Shown piece after piece: positions 21,024 through 31,211 of a stretch of 64,000 nt of DNA. Position 1 is the first letter of the stretch. Each line of letters opens with the position of its first letter. The notes under the pieces were generated by a model. It was not told where the DNA came from and searched no databases. It saw only the letters and a program-made list of their open reading frames with translations. The stretch comes from Leptolyngbya sp. PCC 6406 (GTDB taxonomy: Bacteria > Cyanobacteriota > Cyanobacteriia > Phormidesmidales > Phormidesmidaceae), in the NCBI RefSeq assembly GCF_000332095.2, contig NZ_KI913949.1:3733179-3797178 (forward strand), read 5' to 3'. The position numbers and the translations under genes are program-made.

Positions 21024-22151
21024 ATGCTGGATAGACTGAAAAGGCTGTGGGAGGTGGAGGGGTTAGGCGCGATCGCGCAGACTCCTACCCTGGTCATTTT
21101 TTTGGTGCTGCTGCTCTTGGCCTTAATCGTAGGGCGCTGGACCCCCAATGTGGTCAGGTTTACGGTACGGCGGTTTTTTCCCACTCCGGTGGTGGTGGTC
21201 TACGACCAAATGATGGAGCCGATCCGAGGTACGTTACGCACCGTCGGCACCTTGCTCCTGATGGCCCTCGCCCTGGGCTGGCTAGAGGAAGATCATCCTA
21301 ATATCTATGACCTCCTGACTCCCCTGATAGACTTGGCAGTTATTGTGGGCATCGCCTGGTTAGTCTCCCGCCTGTTTCGCCAAGGGGTCCGCATTTATGG
21401 GGTAGACCTGATCAAACGGATGGGTCTGGAGGTGGATGAACTGCTGCTAGTGTTTGAAACTATTGCCAATAGTGTTATTGGTTTAATTGCGGTGTTGATC
21501 TACGCCCAGAGTCAGCAGTTCAACCTATTTGGCCTCTTCGCTAGCCTGGGGGTGGGGGGACTTGCGATCGCATTTGCTGCCCAAAAGATTTTGGAGCAAT
21601 TGCTCAGCACCATCGTGCTGTATCTGGATCGACCCTTTATTCCCGGCGAGTACATTCGCTTGAGCAACGGCCAATTGGGCCGGGTGGAATCCATCGGTTT
21701 GCGCTCCACCAAAGTTCGCACCGCCGCTAAAAGCACTCTGATTATTCTGCCCAACTCCAACTTGGTGACCATGGAGATCGAGAATGTCAGCCGCGCCAAG
21801 AAGGTGATGGTGATGCTCTATCTAGACTTTACCCGCGCCCTAGCAGACGAAGATGCCGCCCTAGTGCGGCAGGTGGTGAACCAATGCACCGATTCTGTGT
21901 TTGGCGTTGATCCCGGTAGCACCAGTATTGTCTTCACCCCAGCGGGGGACGAAAATGGGGCTCGGGGTCAGGGAATGCGGCGGGCGCGGGTGACCTTTTT
22001 CATTCTCGGGTCCAGCGACAATTCCATGGATTTGCGGAAGCGGCTCTTAGTGCTAGCGAACGAAAGTATCGCCCAACGTCTGGACAGCTACGGCATCCAG
22101 TTCACCACCCAAGACCCCACGGTCTATGTGGAGTCCCCCGTCACGCTTTAG
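21024..22151 (+). CDS. Small-conductance mechanosensitive channel (MscS family), second of a pair
   Basis: A 375-residue paralogue of the preceding gene with the same layout. Transmembrane helices occupy about residues 20-185. The pore block is NLFGLFASLGVGGLAIAFAA, followed by QKILEQLLST. The beta domain has LGRVESIGLRSTKVRT and LPNSNLVTMEIENVS, and the protein ends PTVYVESPVTL. The two channels probably arose by duplication and may differ in gating. The 3' end overlaps the convergent tyrA gene by 11 bases. Confidence 0.9.
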   Translation: MLDRLKRLWEVEGLGAIAQTPTLVIFLVLLLLALIVGRWTPNVVRFTVRRFFPTPVVVVYDQMMEPIRGTLRTVGTLLLMALALGWLEEDHPNIYDLLTPLIDLAVIVGIAWLVSRLFRQGVRIYGVDLIKRMGLEVDELLLVFETIANSVIGLIAVLIYAQSQQFNLFGLFASLGVGGLAIAFAAQKILEQLLSTIVLYLDRPFIPGEYIRLSNGQLGRVESIGLRSTKVRTAAKSTLIILPNSNLVTMEIENVSRAKKVMVMLYLDFTRALADEDAALVRQVVNQCTDSVFGVDPGSTSIVFTPAGDENGARGQGMRRARVTFFILGSSDNSMDLRKRLLVLANESIAQRLDSYGIQFTTQDPTVYVESPVTL

Positions 22152-22995
22152 GGTCTGTTTCGACAAACCCTGGTCGGGCCTCATGGCTGGCCCGCAATAG
22201 GGTGGTTAATGTCTCCCACTGCTCTTGTTCGATGAGATCCGTCAGAGTGGCTAATTGCTTCTGATAGAAGCGGAGCGATCTCAGAATTTCTGCTCGGTTA
22301 TAGCGGGCCATCATCAGCCCCAGTTCGGGGTTGCCGCCCCCCACGCGACTAGTATCGCGAAAGCCAGAGCTGGCCAGGTGCTGGGCCAACTCCCGCACGG
22401 GGGTGTCGGATTCCTGGAGACAGGCTTGGATCAGGCTACTGCTGACCATGACGGGCAGGTGGGAAATCCAAGCCACAGCACGATCGTGGGCCTCTGGGGT
22501 ACAGATAAAGACCTGGGCTCCGAGGGATTCTGCTAGGGCGTGAACGGTTGCGATCGCATCTGGATCCGTTGTCTCTAGGGGGGTGATGCCGTAGGGTCGT
22601 TGGCGAAAGAGGTCGGCTTCTGCCGCCGCCAGCCCCGCCTCCGCCTTACCCGCCATGGGATGCCCCCCGACAAATCGGGGCCACAGGGGACTCACCGCCT
22701 GCACCACCGCCCCTTTGACAGAGCCCACGTCGGTGATGATAGTGTCGGCAGCGAGGTGGGGGGCAAGCGCCTGGACCGTAGGTGCGATCGCGGCAATGGG
22801 AGTACAGATTAGAACTATCTCCACCGCCGCCAGACTGGCTAGATCCGTCGTCGCTCCATCCACCATGCCCCCCATCACCGCCGCCGCACAGGTATCCGCC
22901 CGCCGCGCCACACCATACACCTGATGTCCTTGGCGACGCAGATCCAGCCCTAGGGAGCCGCCAATCAACCCCAAACCCACAATGCCAATTTTCAT
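22141..22995 (-). CDS. tyrA: Prephenate/arogenate dehydrogenase
   Basis: A 284-residue NAD(P)-dependent dehydrogenase of tyrosine synthesis. The Rossmann motif GLGLIGGSLG is at residues 7-16. Other family blocks are TDVGSVKGAVV, FVGGHPMAGKAEAG and AWISHLPVMVSSSL with the catalytic histidine. Cyanobacterial enzymes of this type often prefer arogenate and NADP; that preference is from family knowledge and cannot be read here. There is no fused chorismate mutase or ACT domain. It is convergent with mscS and divergent from leuB. Confidence 0.9.
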   Translation of the reverse strand: MKIGIVGLGLIGGSLGLDLRRQGHQVYGVARRADTCAAAVMGGMVDGATTDLASLAAVEIVLICTPIAAIAPTVQALAPHLAADTIITDVGSVKGAVVQAVSPLWPRFVGGHPMAGKAEAGLAAAEADLFRQRPYGITPLETTDPDAIATVHALAESLGAQVFICTPEAHDRAVAWISHLPVMVSSSLIQACLQESDTPVRELAQHLASSGFRDTSRVGGGNPELGLMMARYNRAEILRSLRFYQKQLATLTDLIEQEQWETLTTLLRASHEARPGFVETDPKA

Positions 22996-23066
22996 AACCC
23001 CGAGGAAGCGTCTTGCATTGGAAACCGCATCATCCCATCATCCACTGATGCTTACCGACTTATCTC

Positions 23067-23143
23067 AGGAATCCGGATCCTTATAATGTGCAATTCTTGT
23101 GGGTCAGGCAAGATGCCTGACCCTGGACAGCCGGGACGGCTAT
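23067..23143 (-). repeat. Dispersed repeat family 3, copy 2, with perfect hairpin
   Basis: The inverse of the 11666-11743 copy. GGGTCAGGCA-aga-TGCCTGACCC at 23101-23123 forms a perfect 10-bp stem. It lies in the tyrA/leuB divergent gap, 87 bases before the leuB ATG. Confidence 0.65.
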
Positions 23144-23229
23144 ATTGGCGGTGGGGTCGCTGGGTAGGATAATACGATGTGTCTTTTGTCTCTTGTGCGC
23201 CGCCTAGCGGTGGTGATCTCTGTATACCC

Positions 23230-24312
23230 ATGACCCAATCCTTTCGTATTACCCTGTTGCCTGGTGACGGCATTGGCCCTGAAATCATGGCGGTGGCCGT
23301 AGAGGTGCTGAAGCTGGTGGGCAGCCAACTGGACCTTCAGTTCGAGTTTCAGTCGGCCCCGATGGGGGGGGTGGCTATTGATGAAACCGGCAGTCCCCTA
23401 CCGGAGGCCACCCTAGCCGCCTGCCGCCAGAGCGATGCGGTGCTGCTGGCGGCCATCGGTGGCTACAAGTGGGATACCCTACCTCGCCATCTGCGCCCTG
23501 AGACGGGTCTACTGGGTCTGCGGGCTGGGCTGGGGCTGTTTGCTAACCTGCGTCCGGCTACGATTTTGCCTCAGCTCATTGATGCCTCTTCTCTGAAGCG
23601 GGAGGTAGTGGAAGGCGTTGACATTATGGTGGTGCGGGAACTGACGGGGGGTATCTACTTTGGTGAGCCCAAGGGGATTTTTACCGCTGAAACTGGGGAG
23701 CAGCGGGGGGTGAATACCATGGCCTACACGACTAGCGAAATTGATCGCATTGGCCGGGTCGCCTTTGAAACCGCCCAAAAGCGGGGTGGGCGGCTCTGCT
23801 CTGTGGACAAGGCAAATGTACTGGAGGTGTCGCAATTATGGCGCGATCGCATTACTGCCTTGGCCCCGGATTATCCTGACGTGGAACTATCCCATCTCTA
23901 TGTAGACAATGCCGCCATGCAGTTGGTGCGGTGGCCCAAACAGTTTGACACCATCGTTACGGGAAATCTGTTTGGCGATATCCTCTCCGATGCCGCCGCC
24001 ATGCTCACAGGCAGCATCGGCATGTTGCCCTCCGCTAGTTTGGGGGCCGATGGGCCAGGGGTCTTTGAACCCGTCCACGGCTCTGCCCCGGATATTGCGG
24101 GACAAGATAAGGCGAATCCTCTGGCCCAGGTGCTCAGCGCTGCCATGATGTTGCGCTATGGTTTGAATCAGCCAGAGGCTGCCGATCGCATTGAAACAGC
24201 AGTACTATTGGTATTAGATCAGGGATACCGAACTGGGGATATTATGGCGGAAGGCATGACCCCAGTGGGGTGCAAAGCCATGGGGGAGGCGCTACTCAAG
24301 GCATTAGGTTAG
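23230..24312 (+). CDS. leuB: 3-isopropylmalate dehydrogenase
   Basis: LeuB carries out the NAD-dependent oxidative decarboxylation in leucine synthesis. The protein has 360 residues from ATG 23230, beginning [20 protein letters not shown]; a 17-codon upstream extension lacks conservation. Substrate- and metal-site blocks are intact: [63 protein letters not shown] and [13 protein letters not shown] hairpin-bearing repeat precedes the gene. No other leu genes are adjacent. Confidence 0.96.
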   Translation: MTQSFRITLLPGDGIGPEIMAVAVEVLKLVGSQLDLQFEFQSAPMGGVAIDETGSPLPEATLAACRQSDAVLLAAIGGYKWDTLPRHLRPETGLLGLRAGLGLFANLRPATILPQLIDASSLKREVVEGVDIMVVRELTGGIYFGEPKGIFTAETGEQRGVNTMAYTTSEIDRIGRVAFETAQKRGGRLCSVDKANVLEVSQLWRDRITALAPDYPDVELSHLYVDNAAMQLVRWPKQFDTIVTGNLFGDILSDAAAMLTGSIGMLPSASLGADGPGVFEPVHGSAPDIAGQDKANPLAQVLSAAMMLRYGLNQPEAADRIETAVLLVLDQGYRTGDIMAEGMTPVGCKAMGEALLKALG

Positions 24313-24385
24313 GGGCATGGACCCCTAGGATGGGAAAAATCGATTACAGTTTTGCCATATTTATTGAAATAGGGGTTCTTAAGTC

Positions 24386-24661
24386 GTGCACAGCTATCAT
24401 CAGCCACTTCCCCCTGCCCCGCTGCCCCCCCGGCCTGACCCCATTGGCATGGCCCACATCTTTGATCCGGCTCTGCTTAAGGCAGCGCGGCATATTTATC
24501 GAGCCTATTACGAAGTCCATCCTGACGACATTCACCGCCCGATTGGGGTCGCGATTGGGCGTAAAACCCGGCGCGGCAAACTGATCTTTGGTGGTCGCCC
24601 GGTACTGCTTCCCAGTGAGTGCTTTATCCCTCTGCACCAGATCGAGCCTGATATTCACTAA
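24386..24661 (+). CDS. Small conserved-looking hypothetical protein
   Basis: A 91-codon frame from GTG 24386, or about 70 codons from ATG 24449. The conserved-looking part reads FDPALLKAARHIYRAYYEVH, then IGVAIGRKTRRGKLIFGG and LLPSECFIPL. The basic RKTRRGKLIFGGR segment could touch nucleic acid, but I recognise no named family. It has no membrane segment or signal. It stands between leuB and the prepilin peptidase on the same strand. It is probably real because of its amino-acid composition and good codon usage; its function is unknown. Confidence 0.45.
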   Translation: MHSYHQPLPPAPLPPRPDPIGMAHIFDPALLKAARHIYRAYYEVHPDDIHRPIGVAIGRKTRRGKLIFGGRPVLLPSECFIPLHQIEPDIH

Positions 24662-24810
24662 TCCTTCCGGCATTCCCTCAGGGACGGGCAATTCGTACCA
24701 TGACATAACACTTCACCACCAGACCAATATCATCCACCGGGCAACCACAAGGGATTGCCCCTACGGATGGGACTTTATTTCTATGCAAATCCCCTATGAC
24801 TGAGTAGGCT

Positions 24811-25629
24811 GTGGCAGCTTGGGTGTTTCCATTTTTGATGTTTTGGGTGGGGGCGGCGGTCGGCAGCTTCCTGAATGTGGTGGTGTACCGAATTCCAGCG
24901 GGCCTATCCCTACTCCATCCCCCCTCTCACTGTCCCAAATGTCACCACCGCCTTCAGGCCCATGACAATGTGCCTATCCTAGGCTGGTTGTGGCTGCGGG
25001 GCCGTTGTCGGTATTGTCGAACTGCGATCTCAGTTCGTTATCCCCTTGTCGAAGCCCTCACGGGCGGACTATTCCTCACTGCCTTTCTTCAGTTTGGCCT
25101 CAGTCTAGAGACCCTAGCGGCATGGCTGCTGATCAGTTGGCTGCTGGCCCTAGCCTTTATCGACTTAGACACCTTCACACTGCCCAACAGTCTTACCCAG
25201 TCGGGCCTAGGGGTGGGTTTAATCGCGCAAGTCATCCTGCTGCATCCCCTCAACGAGGGCTGGGGAACCACTGCTGAGGCGCTGATGGGGGGCATTGTGG
25301 GGGCCGTTCTGGGGATCTGGATCTTTGACGGTTTGGTTTTTTTCGGGGCCATCCTCCTGGGGCAACCCGCTATGGGGGGCGGCGATGGCAAGCTGGCGGC
25401 ACTGCTGGGGGCGTGGTTGGGATGGCAAGGCATGGTCCTTAGCGGATTTTTGGCCTGTGCCCTGGGGGCATTTTTTGGGGGGGGTGCGATCGCGCTAGGT
25501 CTCCTCAGTCGTCGAGATCCGATTCCCTTTGGCCCCTTTCTGTCAGTGGCAGCCCTAGTAGCCCTGTTCTGGGGAGAAACCCTGATCCATCTCTATCTCC
25601 GCCTTTTCTTTCCCCTCGGGGTCAGTTAG
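24811..25629 (+). CDS. pilD: Type IV prepilin leader peptidase/methyltransferase
   Basis: A 272-residue bifunctional A24 aspartic peptidase that cleaves and N-methylates type IV prepilins. It starts at GTG 24811. The N-terminal domain has GSFLNVVVYRIP and two zinc-type CxxC pairs (CPKC and CRYC) of the methylase region. The catalytic aspartates lie in AFIDLDTFTLP and GGGDGKLAALLG. There are about eight membrane helices. No pilin genes are in the window. It implies pili for motility or competence. Confidence 0.92.
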   Translation: MAAWVFPFLMFWVGAAVGSFLNVVVYRIPAGLSLLHPPSHCPKCHHRLQAHDNVPILGWLWLRGRCRYCRTAISVRYPLVEALTGGLFLTAFLQFGLSLETLAAWLLISWLLALAFIDLDTFTLPNSLTQSGLGVGLIAQVILLHPLNEGWGTTAEALMGGIVGAVLGIWIFDGLVFFGAILLGQPAMGGGDGKLAALLGAWLGWQGMVLSGFLACALGAFFGGGAIALGLLSRRDPIPFGPFLSVAALVALFWGETLIHLYLRLFFPLGVS

Positions 25630-25640
25630 AAGGTCGGACG

Positions 25641-26129
25641 TTACGGTTGGGGAGGCCAGACCGACTCCCAGTCTGAGCACTTTTCATCCTCGGGACCATA
25701 GGGATGCATGGCGCAGATCAGCAGGTGCCCCCCGTGGGCTTGGCCGTAGTAATGGCGGCAACCGATGCAGGCAGGATGCTCATTCACCCAGGGATCGACG
25801 GTGTTGTTAATGGGGGTCGAGAGCGCCTCGAACCAGACTTCTAGACTGGCAACTAGGGGGGTGACAATGGGGGTCATCACCTCGGTGATCTCCGCCGCCA
25901 TCCGCTCCGCCTCGGCATCCAACTGAGTCTCTAAGGGCTCTATGGCTTTGTGTAAGTCCGTCGCCCAGTCCTCTAGGGTCGGACCAACGCGCTGTTCGAT
26001 TTCATCTGCGATCGCATCCGCCGCCTTTAGGGTGGTATCCAGGGTTTGGGTCAGCCATGATTCCGTAATGCGGGTGCTCACCTGGAGAAATTCACTGACC
26101 TCTCGAACCCAATCCTCTGGGGTGCTCAT
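25641..26129 (-). CDS. Hypothetical protein with C-terminal cysteine motif
   Basis: A 162-residue protein. Residues 1-110 are helical and rich in charged heptads, with several proline kinks. The C-terminal ~50 residues carry CIGCRHYYG, HLLICAMHPYG and DEKCSDWESVW, a four-cysteine arrangement with histidines that could bind a metal. I have the impression this Cys tail recurs in cyanobacterial proteins, but I cannot name a family. The start ATG overlaps the stop of the upstream phasin-like gene by 4 bases, so the two are translationally coupled. The function is unknown. Confidence 0.6.
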   Translation of the reverse strand: MSTPEDWVREVSEFLQVSTRITESWLTQTLDTTLKAADAIADEIEQRVGPTLEDWATDLHKAIEPLETQLDAEAERMAAEITEVMTPIVTPLVASLEVWFEALSTPINNTVDPWVNEHPACIGCRHYYGQAHGGHLLICAMHPYGPEDEKCSDWESVWPPQP

Positions 26130-26503
26130 GATTGCTGTTGCTTTAGGGCTTCTAATTGTTCTCGCAGGGCCGCGACTTGCTGGCGTAGGGCTTCCGCCTG
26201 TTGCTCTTCTGCCGTCATCTCTGTTGGCTCTTCGTCTTCTAGAATCTCAATGCGCCGGGGCTCGGAGGCCGTTGTGGTAGACGCTGCGGGAGAAACCTGC
26301 TCCTGAGCCCGCTGCATCATATCGTTAATGACCTTCTGGGCCTCTTCCGCCGTCATTTCCCCACGGGCCACCAGTTCGTCCAAAATCTTTTGGGCCTGGA
26401 CGCGGGCATCTTTGACGGTGTCCCCTGCCTTCTCTCCCGCATAGGAGGCGATACCGACGCCCAAATAAAATGCCTTTTGCACCAAATCACCAAAACCAGC
26501 CAT
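26126..26503 (-). CDS. Phasin-like small coiled-coil protein
   Basis: A 125-residue protein from ATG 26503 (MAGFGDLVQKAFYLGVG), which fits the conserved N terminus better than an upstream extension. The pattern is an amphipathic helix, then EKAGDTVKDARVQAQKILDE, then LVARGEMTAEEAQKVINDMM, an acidic linker and a strong C-terminal heptad coil (ALRQQVAALREQLEALKQQ). Such proteins are commonly called phasin-family, suggesting granule- or membrane-surface binding. No PHA genes are nearby, so that name is tentative. It overlaps the next gene by 4 bases. Confidence 0.6.
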   Translation of the reverse strand: MAGFGDLVQKAFYLGVGIASYAGEKAGDTVKDARVQAQKILDELVARGEMTAEEAQKVINDMMQRAQEQVSPAASTTTASEPRRIEILEDEEPTEMTAEEQQAEALRQQVAALREQLEALKQQQS

Positions 26504-26607
26504 GGATCGATCTCCTAGGATGCCATTGTCTATAGGATAGGGGCTGACTTCCGTCAATGCCCACCCTCCACCGTTATCCCTATCAATGGGCATTAGTTCA
26601 ACGGGCA

Positions 26608-28623
26608 TTAGTCCGTCACTGGCGATCGCTTGCCTAGGAGTTGGTCCCGGAGGACTTTAATGCGATCGCGGTATTTGCCCGCCTCTTCAAACTCCAGGTT
26701 TTTGGCCGCTGCCTTCATCTGTTTTTCCAATTGCCCAATCAGCTCAGGAATATCCTCTAGGGACAGATCCGCCTTGTGGTCATAAACCGTCTCCAACTCC
26801 TGCACATTCAGACGGCGAGACACCTCTAGGAAAGACAGAATGGCATTGCTGCGGGGGCGAATCGTGAATTGGGGCGTAATGCCGTGCTGCTCGTTATGGG
26901 CTTGCTGGAGGGTGCGGCGACGTTCGGTTTCACTAATGGCCCTAGCCATGCTATCGGTGAGCTTGTCGCCGTAGAGGATGGCCTTGCCCTGGACGTGGCG
27001 GGCAGCGCGACCAATGGTCTGAATCAGCGATCGCTCCGCCCGCAGGAAGCCCTCCTTGTCCGCATCCAGAATTGCCACCAGGGACACCTCTGGCAGATCC
27101 AACCCCTCCCGTAGCAGGTTGACGCCGATCAAAACATCAAAGCTGCCGTCCCGCAGGTCTTGCAGGATCTCAATCCGTTCAATGGAGTGGATCTCCGAGT
27201 GCAGATAGCGCACCCGGACTCCGTGTTCTTGAAAGTATTCGGTCAAATCCTCCGCCATGCGCTTAGTCAACGTCGTGACCAACACCCGCTCATTGCGGGC
27301 AGCGCGATCGCGGATTTCCCCCAGCAGATCGTCCACCTGGCCCTCGGTGGGGCGGACGAAAATTTCTGGATCTAGAATCCCAGTGGGGCGAATAATCTGC
27401 TCCACCACCCGGTCCTCAGAAATCTCCACCTCCCAGTTACCGGGGGTAGCAGAGACAAAGACGCACTGGTGTACCTTGTCCCAAAACTCCTCCGCCTTCA
27501 GGGGGCGGTTATCAGCGGCGCTGGGAAGGCGGAAACCATGGTCAATCAGCACCGTCTTGCGGGCGCGATCGCCGTTATACATCGCGTGGATCTGGGGAAT
27601 GGTGACATGGGACTCATCAATCACCAACAGCCAGTCCTTAGGAAAATAGTCAATCAAACATTCCGGCGGCGACCCCGCTTCACGGGCTGCCAAGTGGCGG
27701 GCATAGTTTTCCACCCCATTGCAATACCCCACCTCCTTCAGCATCTCCAGGTCATAGCGAGTGCGCTGCTCTAGACGCTGGGCCTCTAGTAACTTGCCCT
27801 CTTTTTCCAAAACCTCTAGGCGATCCCGTAGCTCCTGCTCAATGGCTTGACAGGCCGCCTCAAGTTTGTCGTCCGGGGTAACAAAGTGCTTAGCAGGGTA
27901 GATATTCACCGCCTCCAGACTTTGCAACGTGGCTCCCGTTACCGGATCCACATAGCGGATAGCGTCAATCTCGTCCCCGAAAAATTCCACCCGGATAATG
28001 CGGTCTTCGTAGGCGGGGCCGATTTCCAGAACATCCCCCTTAACCCGAAACCGCCCCCGCCCCAAGTCCAGATCATTGCGGGTGTATTGAATCGTAGCCA
28101 GCTCCCGCAATACCTGCCGCTGGTTTACCTCTCGCCCCACCTGGAGCGGAATCGAGGCTTTCAAATATTCCGAGGGAATGCCTAGACCATAGATGCAGCT
28201 AATGGAGGCCACCACAATCACATCTCGCCGTTCAAACAGCGATCGCGTGGCTGAGTGACGCAGCATATCAATCTCTTCATTAATCGAGGCCGTCTTGGCA
28301 ATATAGGTATCTGTGACGGGGATATAGGCTTCCGGCTGGTAATAGTCGTAATAGCTGATGAAATATTCCACCGCGTTGTCGGGGAAAAACTCCCGCAACT
28401 CATTGCACAACTGGGCCGCCAAGGTCTTGTTGTGGGCCAGCACCAACGTCGGCTTACCGATCTGATCAATCACCCGCGCCATGGTGTGGGTCTTGCCCGT
28501 CCCCGTAGCCCCCAACAACGTCTGGTAGCGGTGGTTATCCCGCAGATTTTTCAGCAACGCTGCGATCGCCTTGGGCTGATCGCCCTTGGGTTCAAAAGGG
28601 GCCTGAATATGGAAGTCGCCCAT
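26608..28623 (-). CDS. uvrB: UvrABC system helicase subunit B
   Basis: UvrB is the damage-verification subunit of nucleotide excision repair. The protein has 671 residues from ATG 28623. Walker A is GATGTGKT at 38-45. The beta-hairpin that clamps DNA reads [12 protein letters not shown] near 93-104. Helicase motifs DESH, SATPG and QTIGRAARH follow, and a C-terminal UVR motif for UvrC contact is near 625-660. The length and all motifs are normal. It is divergent from the HEAT-repeat gene. Confidence 0.97.
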   Translation of the reverse strand: MGDFHIQAPFEPKGDQPKAIAALLKNLRDNHRYQTLLGATGTGKTHTMARVIDQIGKPTLVLAHNKTLAAQLCNELREFFPDNAVEYFISYYDYYQPEAYIPVTDTYIAKTASINEEIDMLRHSATRSLFERRDVIVVASISCIYGLGIPSEYLKASIPLQVGREVNQRQVLRELATIQYTRNDLDLGRGRFRVKGDVLEIGPAYEDRIIRVEFFGDEIDAIRYVDPVTGATLQSLEAVNIYPAKHFVTPDDKLEAACQAIEQELRDRLEVLEKEGKLLEAQRLEQRTRYDLEMLKEVGYCNGVENYARHLAAREAGSPPECLIDYFPKDWLLVIDESHVTIPQIHAMYNGDRARKTVLIDHGFRLPSAADNRPLKAEEFWDKVHQCVFVSATPGNWEVEISEDRVVEQIIRPTGILDPEIFVRPTEGQVDDLLGEIRDRAARNERVLVTTLTKRMAEDLTEYFQEHGVRVRYLHSEIHSIERIEILQDLRDGSFDVLIGVNLLREGLDLPEVSLVAILDADKEGFLRAERSLIQTIGRAARHVQGKAILYGDKLTDSMARAISETERRRTLQQAHNEQHGITPQFTIRPRSNAILSFLEVSRRLNVQELETVYDHKADLSLEDIPELIGQLEKQMKAAAKNLEFEEAGKYRDRIKVLRDQLLGKRSPVTD

Positions 28624-28754
28624 GTTGTCCCACCACCACAATTCACTCGCTCTATCATGACGGATCTTTACAAAGGAGGGAAAGGATTACCCTCTGCCTC
28701 CGTTCCGCCAAACAGCCTTTAATCGGGGCAGTGCAGTGCTGTAAAGTGAAAAAT

Positions 28755-29537
28755 ATGTATGATGACGACGACCTAATCCCCCTAGACCTTGAGGCGGAAC
28801 TAGCCGATCCCCTCGATCGCTTTGAAGTCGCCAGCGATGCCCCCGAGTCTCCCCTACCGGACCCGGCGGCAATGTTGGCGCTGTTGTCGTCATCGGTGAC
28901 CCAGCAACGAATGCTAGCAGCTCGGGCCTTTTGCGAAATTCAAGATCAGCGAGCCGTGCCGCTGCTGGTCACCCTCTTGCAGGATGACTGTCCCCTTGTG
29001 CGCGTGAGTGCCGCCTATGCCCTAGGACGCAATGGGGATCCCAGCATCCTGACACCAGAGGAACAATCCACCATTCTTGCCCCCCTGATTCAGCAGCTTC
29101 AGGACTGGAATGGCTATGTGCGTAAGGGGGTGATCTGGGCCTTGGGTAACACCAAGTCCACAGCGGCAATTCCCCCGTTAATTGAGGCATTAAAAACAGA
29201 TATTCCCGCCGTGCGCCTGTGGGCCGCCAGCGCCCTAGCCCAGATGGTGTCCGTGGACTATGAAGCGATTGTGGTCGCCATCCCCCCCCTGATCGAGGTG
29301 ATGCGCCGGGATGCCATCCCCGCAGTGCGCAGTAACTGCGCTTGGAGCTTGGGGCAACTCTGCAAGGAACTGCCCTCAAATGTGGTTTACGCCACCGCCA
29401 TCGATGCCCTGATTGAAGCCTTTGCCGAAGAGAAGGATCTAGGAGTCCGCGAAGACGCCCGCACCGCCATCCTCCGCGTCGGTGACACCCGTGGATTACA
29501 GGTGATTGAAGAACTCGAACAGGACGGCTGGTTCTAG
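28755..29537 (+). CDS. HEAT-repeat protein
   Basis: A 260-residue protein from ATG 28755 (MYDDDDLIPLDLEAELADPL). After an acidic N terminus there are five or so HEAT/PBS-lyase-type helical repeats, for example RMLAARAFCEIQDQRAVPLL, VRVSAAYALGRNGD, VRKGVIWALGNTKSTAAIPP and AVRLWAASALAQM. Such repeats occur in phycobilin lyases and in NblB-like proteins, but no bilin gene is adjacent, so I do not assign lyase activity. It ends 13 bases from the convergent glmU gene. Confidence 0.8.
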   Translation: MYDDDDLIPLDLEAELADPLDRFEVASDAPESPLPDPAAMLALLSSSVTQQRMLAARAFCEIQDQRAVPLLVTLLQDDCPLVRVSAAYALGRNGDPSILTPEEQSTILAPLIQQLQDWNGYVRKGVIWALGNTKSTAAIPPLIEALKTDIPAVRLWAASALAQMVSVDYEAIVVAIPPLIEVMRRDAIPAVRSNCAWSLGQLCKELPSNVVYATAIDALIEAFAEEKDLGVREDARTAILRVGDTRGLQVIEELEQDGWF

Positions 29538-29550
29538 ACGGTTTTTCAGG

Positions 29551-30942
29551 CTATTGGGGGCTATCAGGCGTAGCGCGACGAGGGGCGGGACGCCAGCCGG
29601 GGAGGGTAATTTGCTTGGCACGGGCGACCACCAGACAGTCATCCTCTACATCCTTGGTGACCACAGAGCCTGCCCCCACTGTCACATCGCTGCCCAGGGT
29701 GACGGGGGCCACTAGGACGCTGTTGGATCCGGTTTTAGTGCGATCGCCGATGACCGTAGGGTGTTTCTGATAGCCGTCGTAGTTAGCGGTAATGGTGCCT
29801 GCGCCGATATTGACGCGGTCTCCCAGGGTGGCGTCGCCAAGGTAGGACAGGTGGGCAGCATTCACGCGATCGCCCAGGGTGGATTTCTTGATTTCGACAA
29901 AATTTCCCACCCGACAGCCCTGGCCAATAGTGACCTGTCCTCGCAGGTGAGCATAGGGACCAATGCGACTATCCTTCGCCACCGTGCTATCGCTAATGAC
30001 GGAATAGAGCACCGTTACATTTTCCCCCAACTGGCTATTTTCAATCAAGCTACCGGGACCAATGCGACTGCCACACCCCACCTGAGTCTGTCCCCGCAGG
30101 TGGGTTTGGGGCTCGATCACGACATCTGGAGCTAATTCCACCGTGGGATCAATGGTGATGCTGGCGGGGTTGATCAGGGTCACCCCTGCGGCCATCCAAG
30201 CATCCTTAATGCGATCTTGTAGAATATCGTAGGCAGCAGCCAACTGTTTGCGATTGTTGATGCCCTGAATTTCCTCCGGGTCCGCCACATCTACCGCCAT
30301 CACTGGAGCCAGATCCTGCACCACATCGGTCAGGTAGTACTCATTCTGGTCATTTTCCGCCTTGAGATGGGGCAGTACCGCCTCTAGGGCGGGCCAGCTA
30401 AAGCAATAGACTCCGGCATTGATGCGACGATTCTGACGCTGGCTGTCGGTGCAGTCGCGATGTTCAATGATTTCCGTTACCACATGGTCATCGGTGCAGA
30501 AGACCCGCCCATAGCCAGTGGGGTCGTCAAACTGGGCTGTTAGCAGGGTGGCGGCGTTACCCTGGCGGCGGTGGACAGTCCACAATTCTTCTAGGGTGCT
30601 GGGGCGTAACAGGGGCACATCGCCATTCAACACCAGTAGATCGCCGTCAAAGCCTGCCAGATGGGGCAACACCTGCTGCACCGCATGGCCCGTGCCCAAC
30701 TGCTGGGTCTGTTCTACAAAGGTAATCTGGGGACGGTGGGCTAGGGCGGCCTTTACCTGATCGGCCCCGTAGCCGACAATCACCAGTTGGTGGCTGGGGG
30801 TGAGGGTGCCGAGACTGTCGAGGGCACAGTCCACCAGGGATCGTCCTCCGAGGGGGTGCAGCACCTTCGGCAAGCTGGACTTCATACGGGTCCCTTTACC
30901 AGCTGCCAAGACTGCTACCGCTAGCTTCGATCCCATGCCCAT
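29551..30942 (-). CDS. glmU: Bifunctional UDP-N-acetylglucosamine pyrophosphorylase/glucosamine-1-phosphate acetyltransferase
   Basis: GlmU makes UDP-GlcNAc for peptidoglycan and lipopolysaccharide. The N-terminal nucleotidyltransferase domain starts [20 protein letters not shown], with [11 protein letters not shown] and VLNGDVPLL. The C-terminal half is a left-handed beta helix (hexapeptide repeats) with [20 protein letters not shown] and the [10 protein letters not shown] acetyltransferase site. I chose ATG 30942; ATG 30936 is equally possible, and GGGGAA lies just upstream. It has about 463 residues, normal for the family. Confidence 0.95.
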   Translation of the reverse strand: MGMGSKLAVAVLAAGKGTRMKSSLPKVLHPLGGRSLVDCALDSLGTLTPSHQLVIVGYGADQVKAALAHRPQITFVEQTQQLGTGHAVQQVLPHLAGFDGDLLVLNGDVPLLRPSTLEELWTVHRRQGNAATLLTAQFDDPTGYGRVFCTDDHVVTEIIEHRDCTDSQRQNRRINAGVYCFSWPALEAVLPHLKAENDQNEYYLTDVVQDLAPVMAVDVADPEEIQGINNRKQLAAAYDILQDRIKDAWMAAGVTLINPASITIDPTVELAPDVVIEPQTHLRGQTQVGCGSRIGPGSLIENSQLGENVTVLYSVISDSTVAKDSRIGPYAHLRGQVTIGQGCRVGNFVEIKKSTLGDRVNAAHLSYLGDATLGDRVNIGAGTITANYDGYQKHPTVIGDRTKTGSNSVLVAPVTLGSDVTVGAGSVVTKDVEDDCLVVARAKQITLPGWRPAPRRATPDSPQ

Positions 30943-30982
30943 TTCCCCGCTAATTGACAATATTTGGTCCTTAAATAATCAG

Positions 30983-31113
30983 GGGTATCAACTCAAAGCG
31001 GGACAAATCTTCTGGGGAAGAGTCAGGAGCTAGAATTCAGTACCCTCCTGGCTTCTGGCTCCTAACGCCTGAATTCCTCGGAGCCCATATTGTCTCGGCT
31101 TACGTTGATGCCC
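30983..31113 (+). mobile_element. MITE-like element, family 5, copy 1
   Basis: 131 bp with ~22-bp imperfect terminal inverted repeats. The left end is GTATCAACTCAAAGCGGGAC and the right end, reversed, is GCATCAACGTAAGCCGAGAC. The inside has a CAGGAGC/CTCCTGGCT-type stem. A near-identical copy is at 50423-50550, between nifV and nifT. No transposase is present. Confidence 0.7.
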
Positions 31114-31211
31114 ATAATCAGGGTTTTAGCCAGTCCTCTATGGCTCCTGATCAAACCTGCGTTTGGGAGTATACCGTGCCTCGATGGTACGCAGCTAGCA
31201 GGGCAGCAGAG

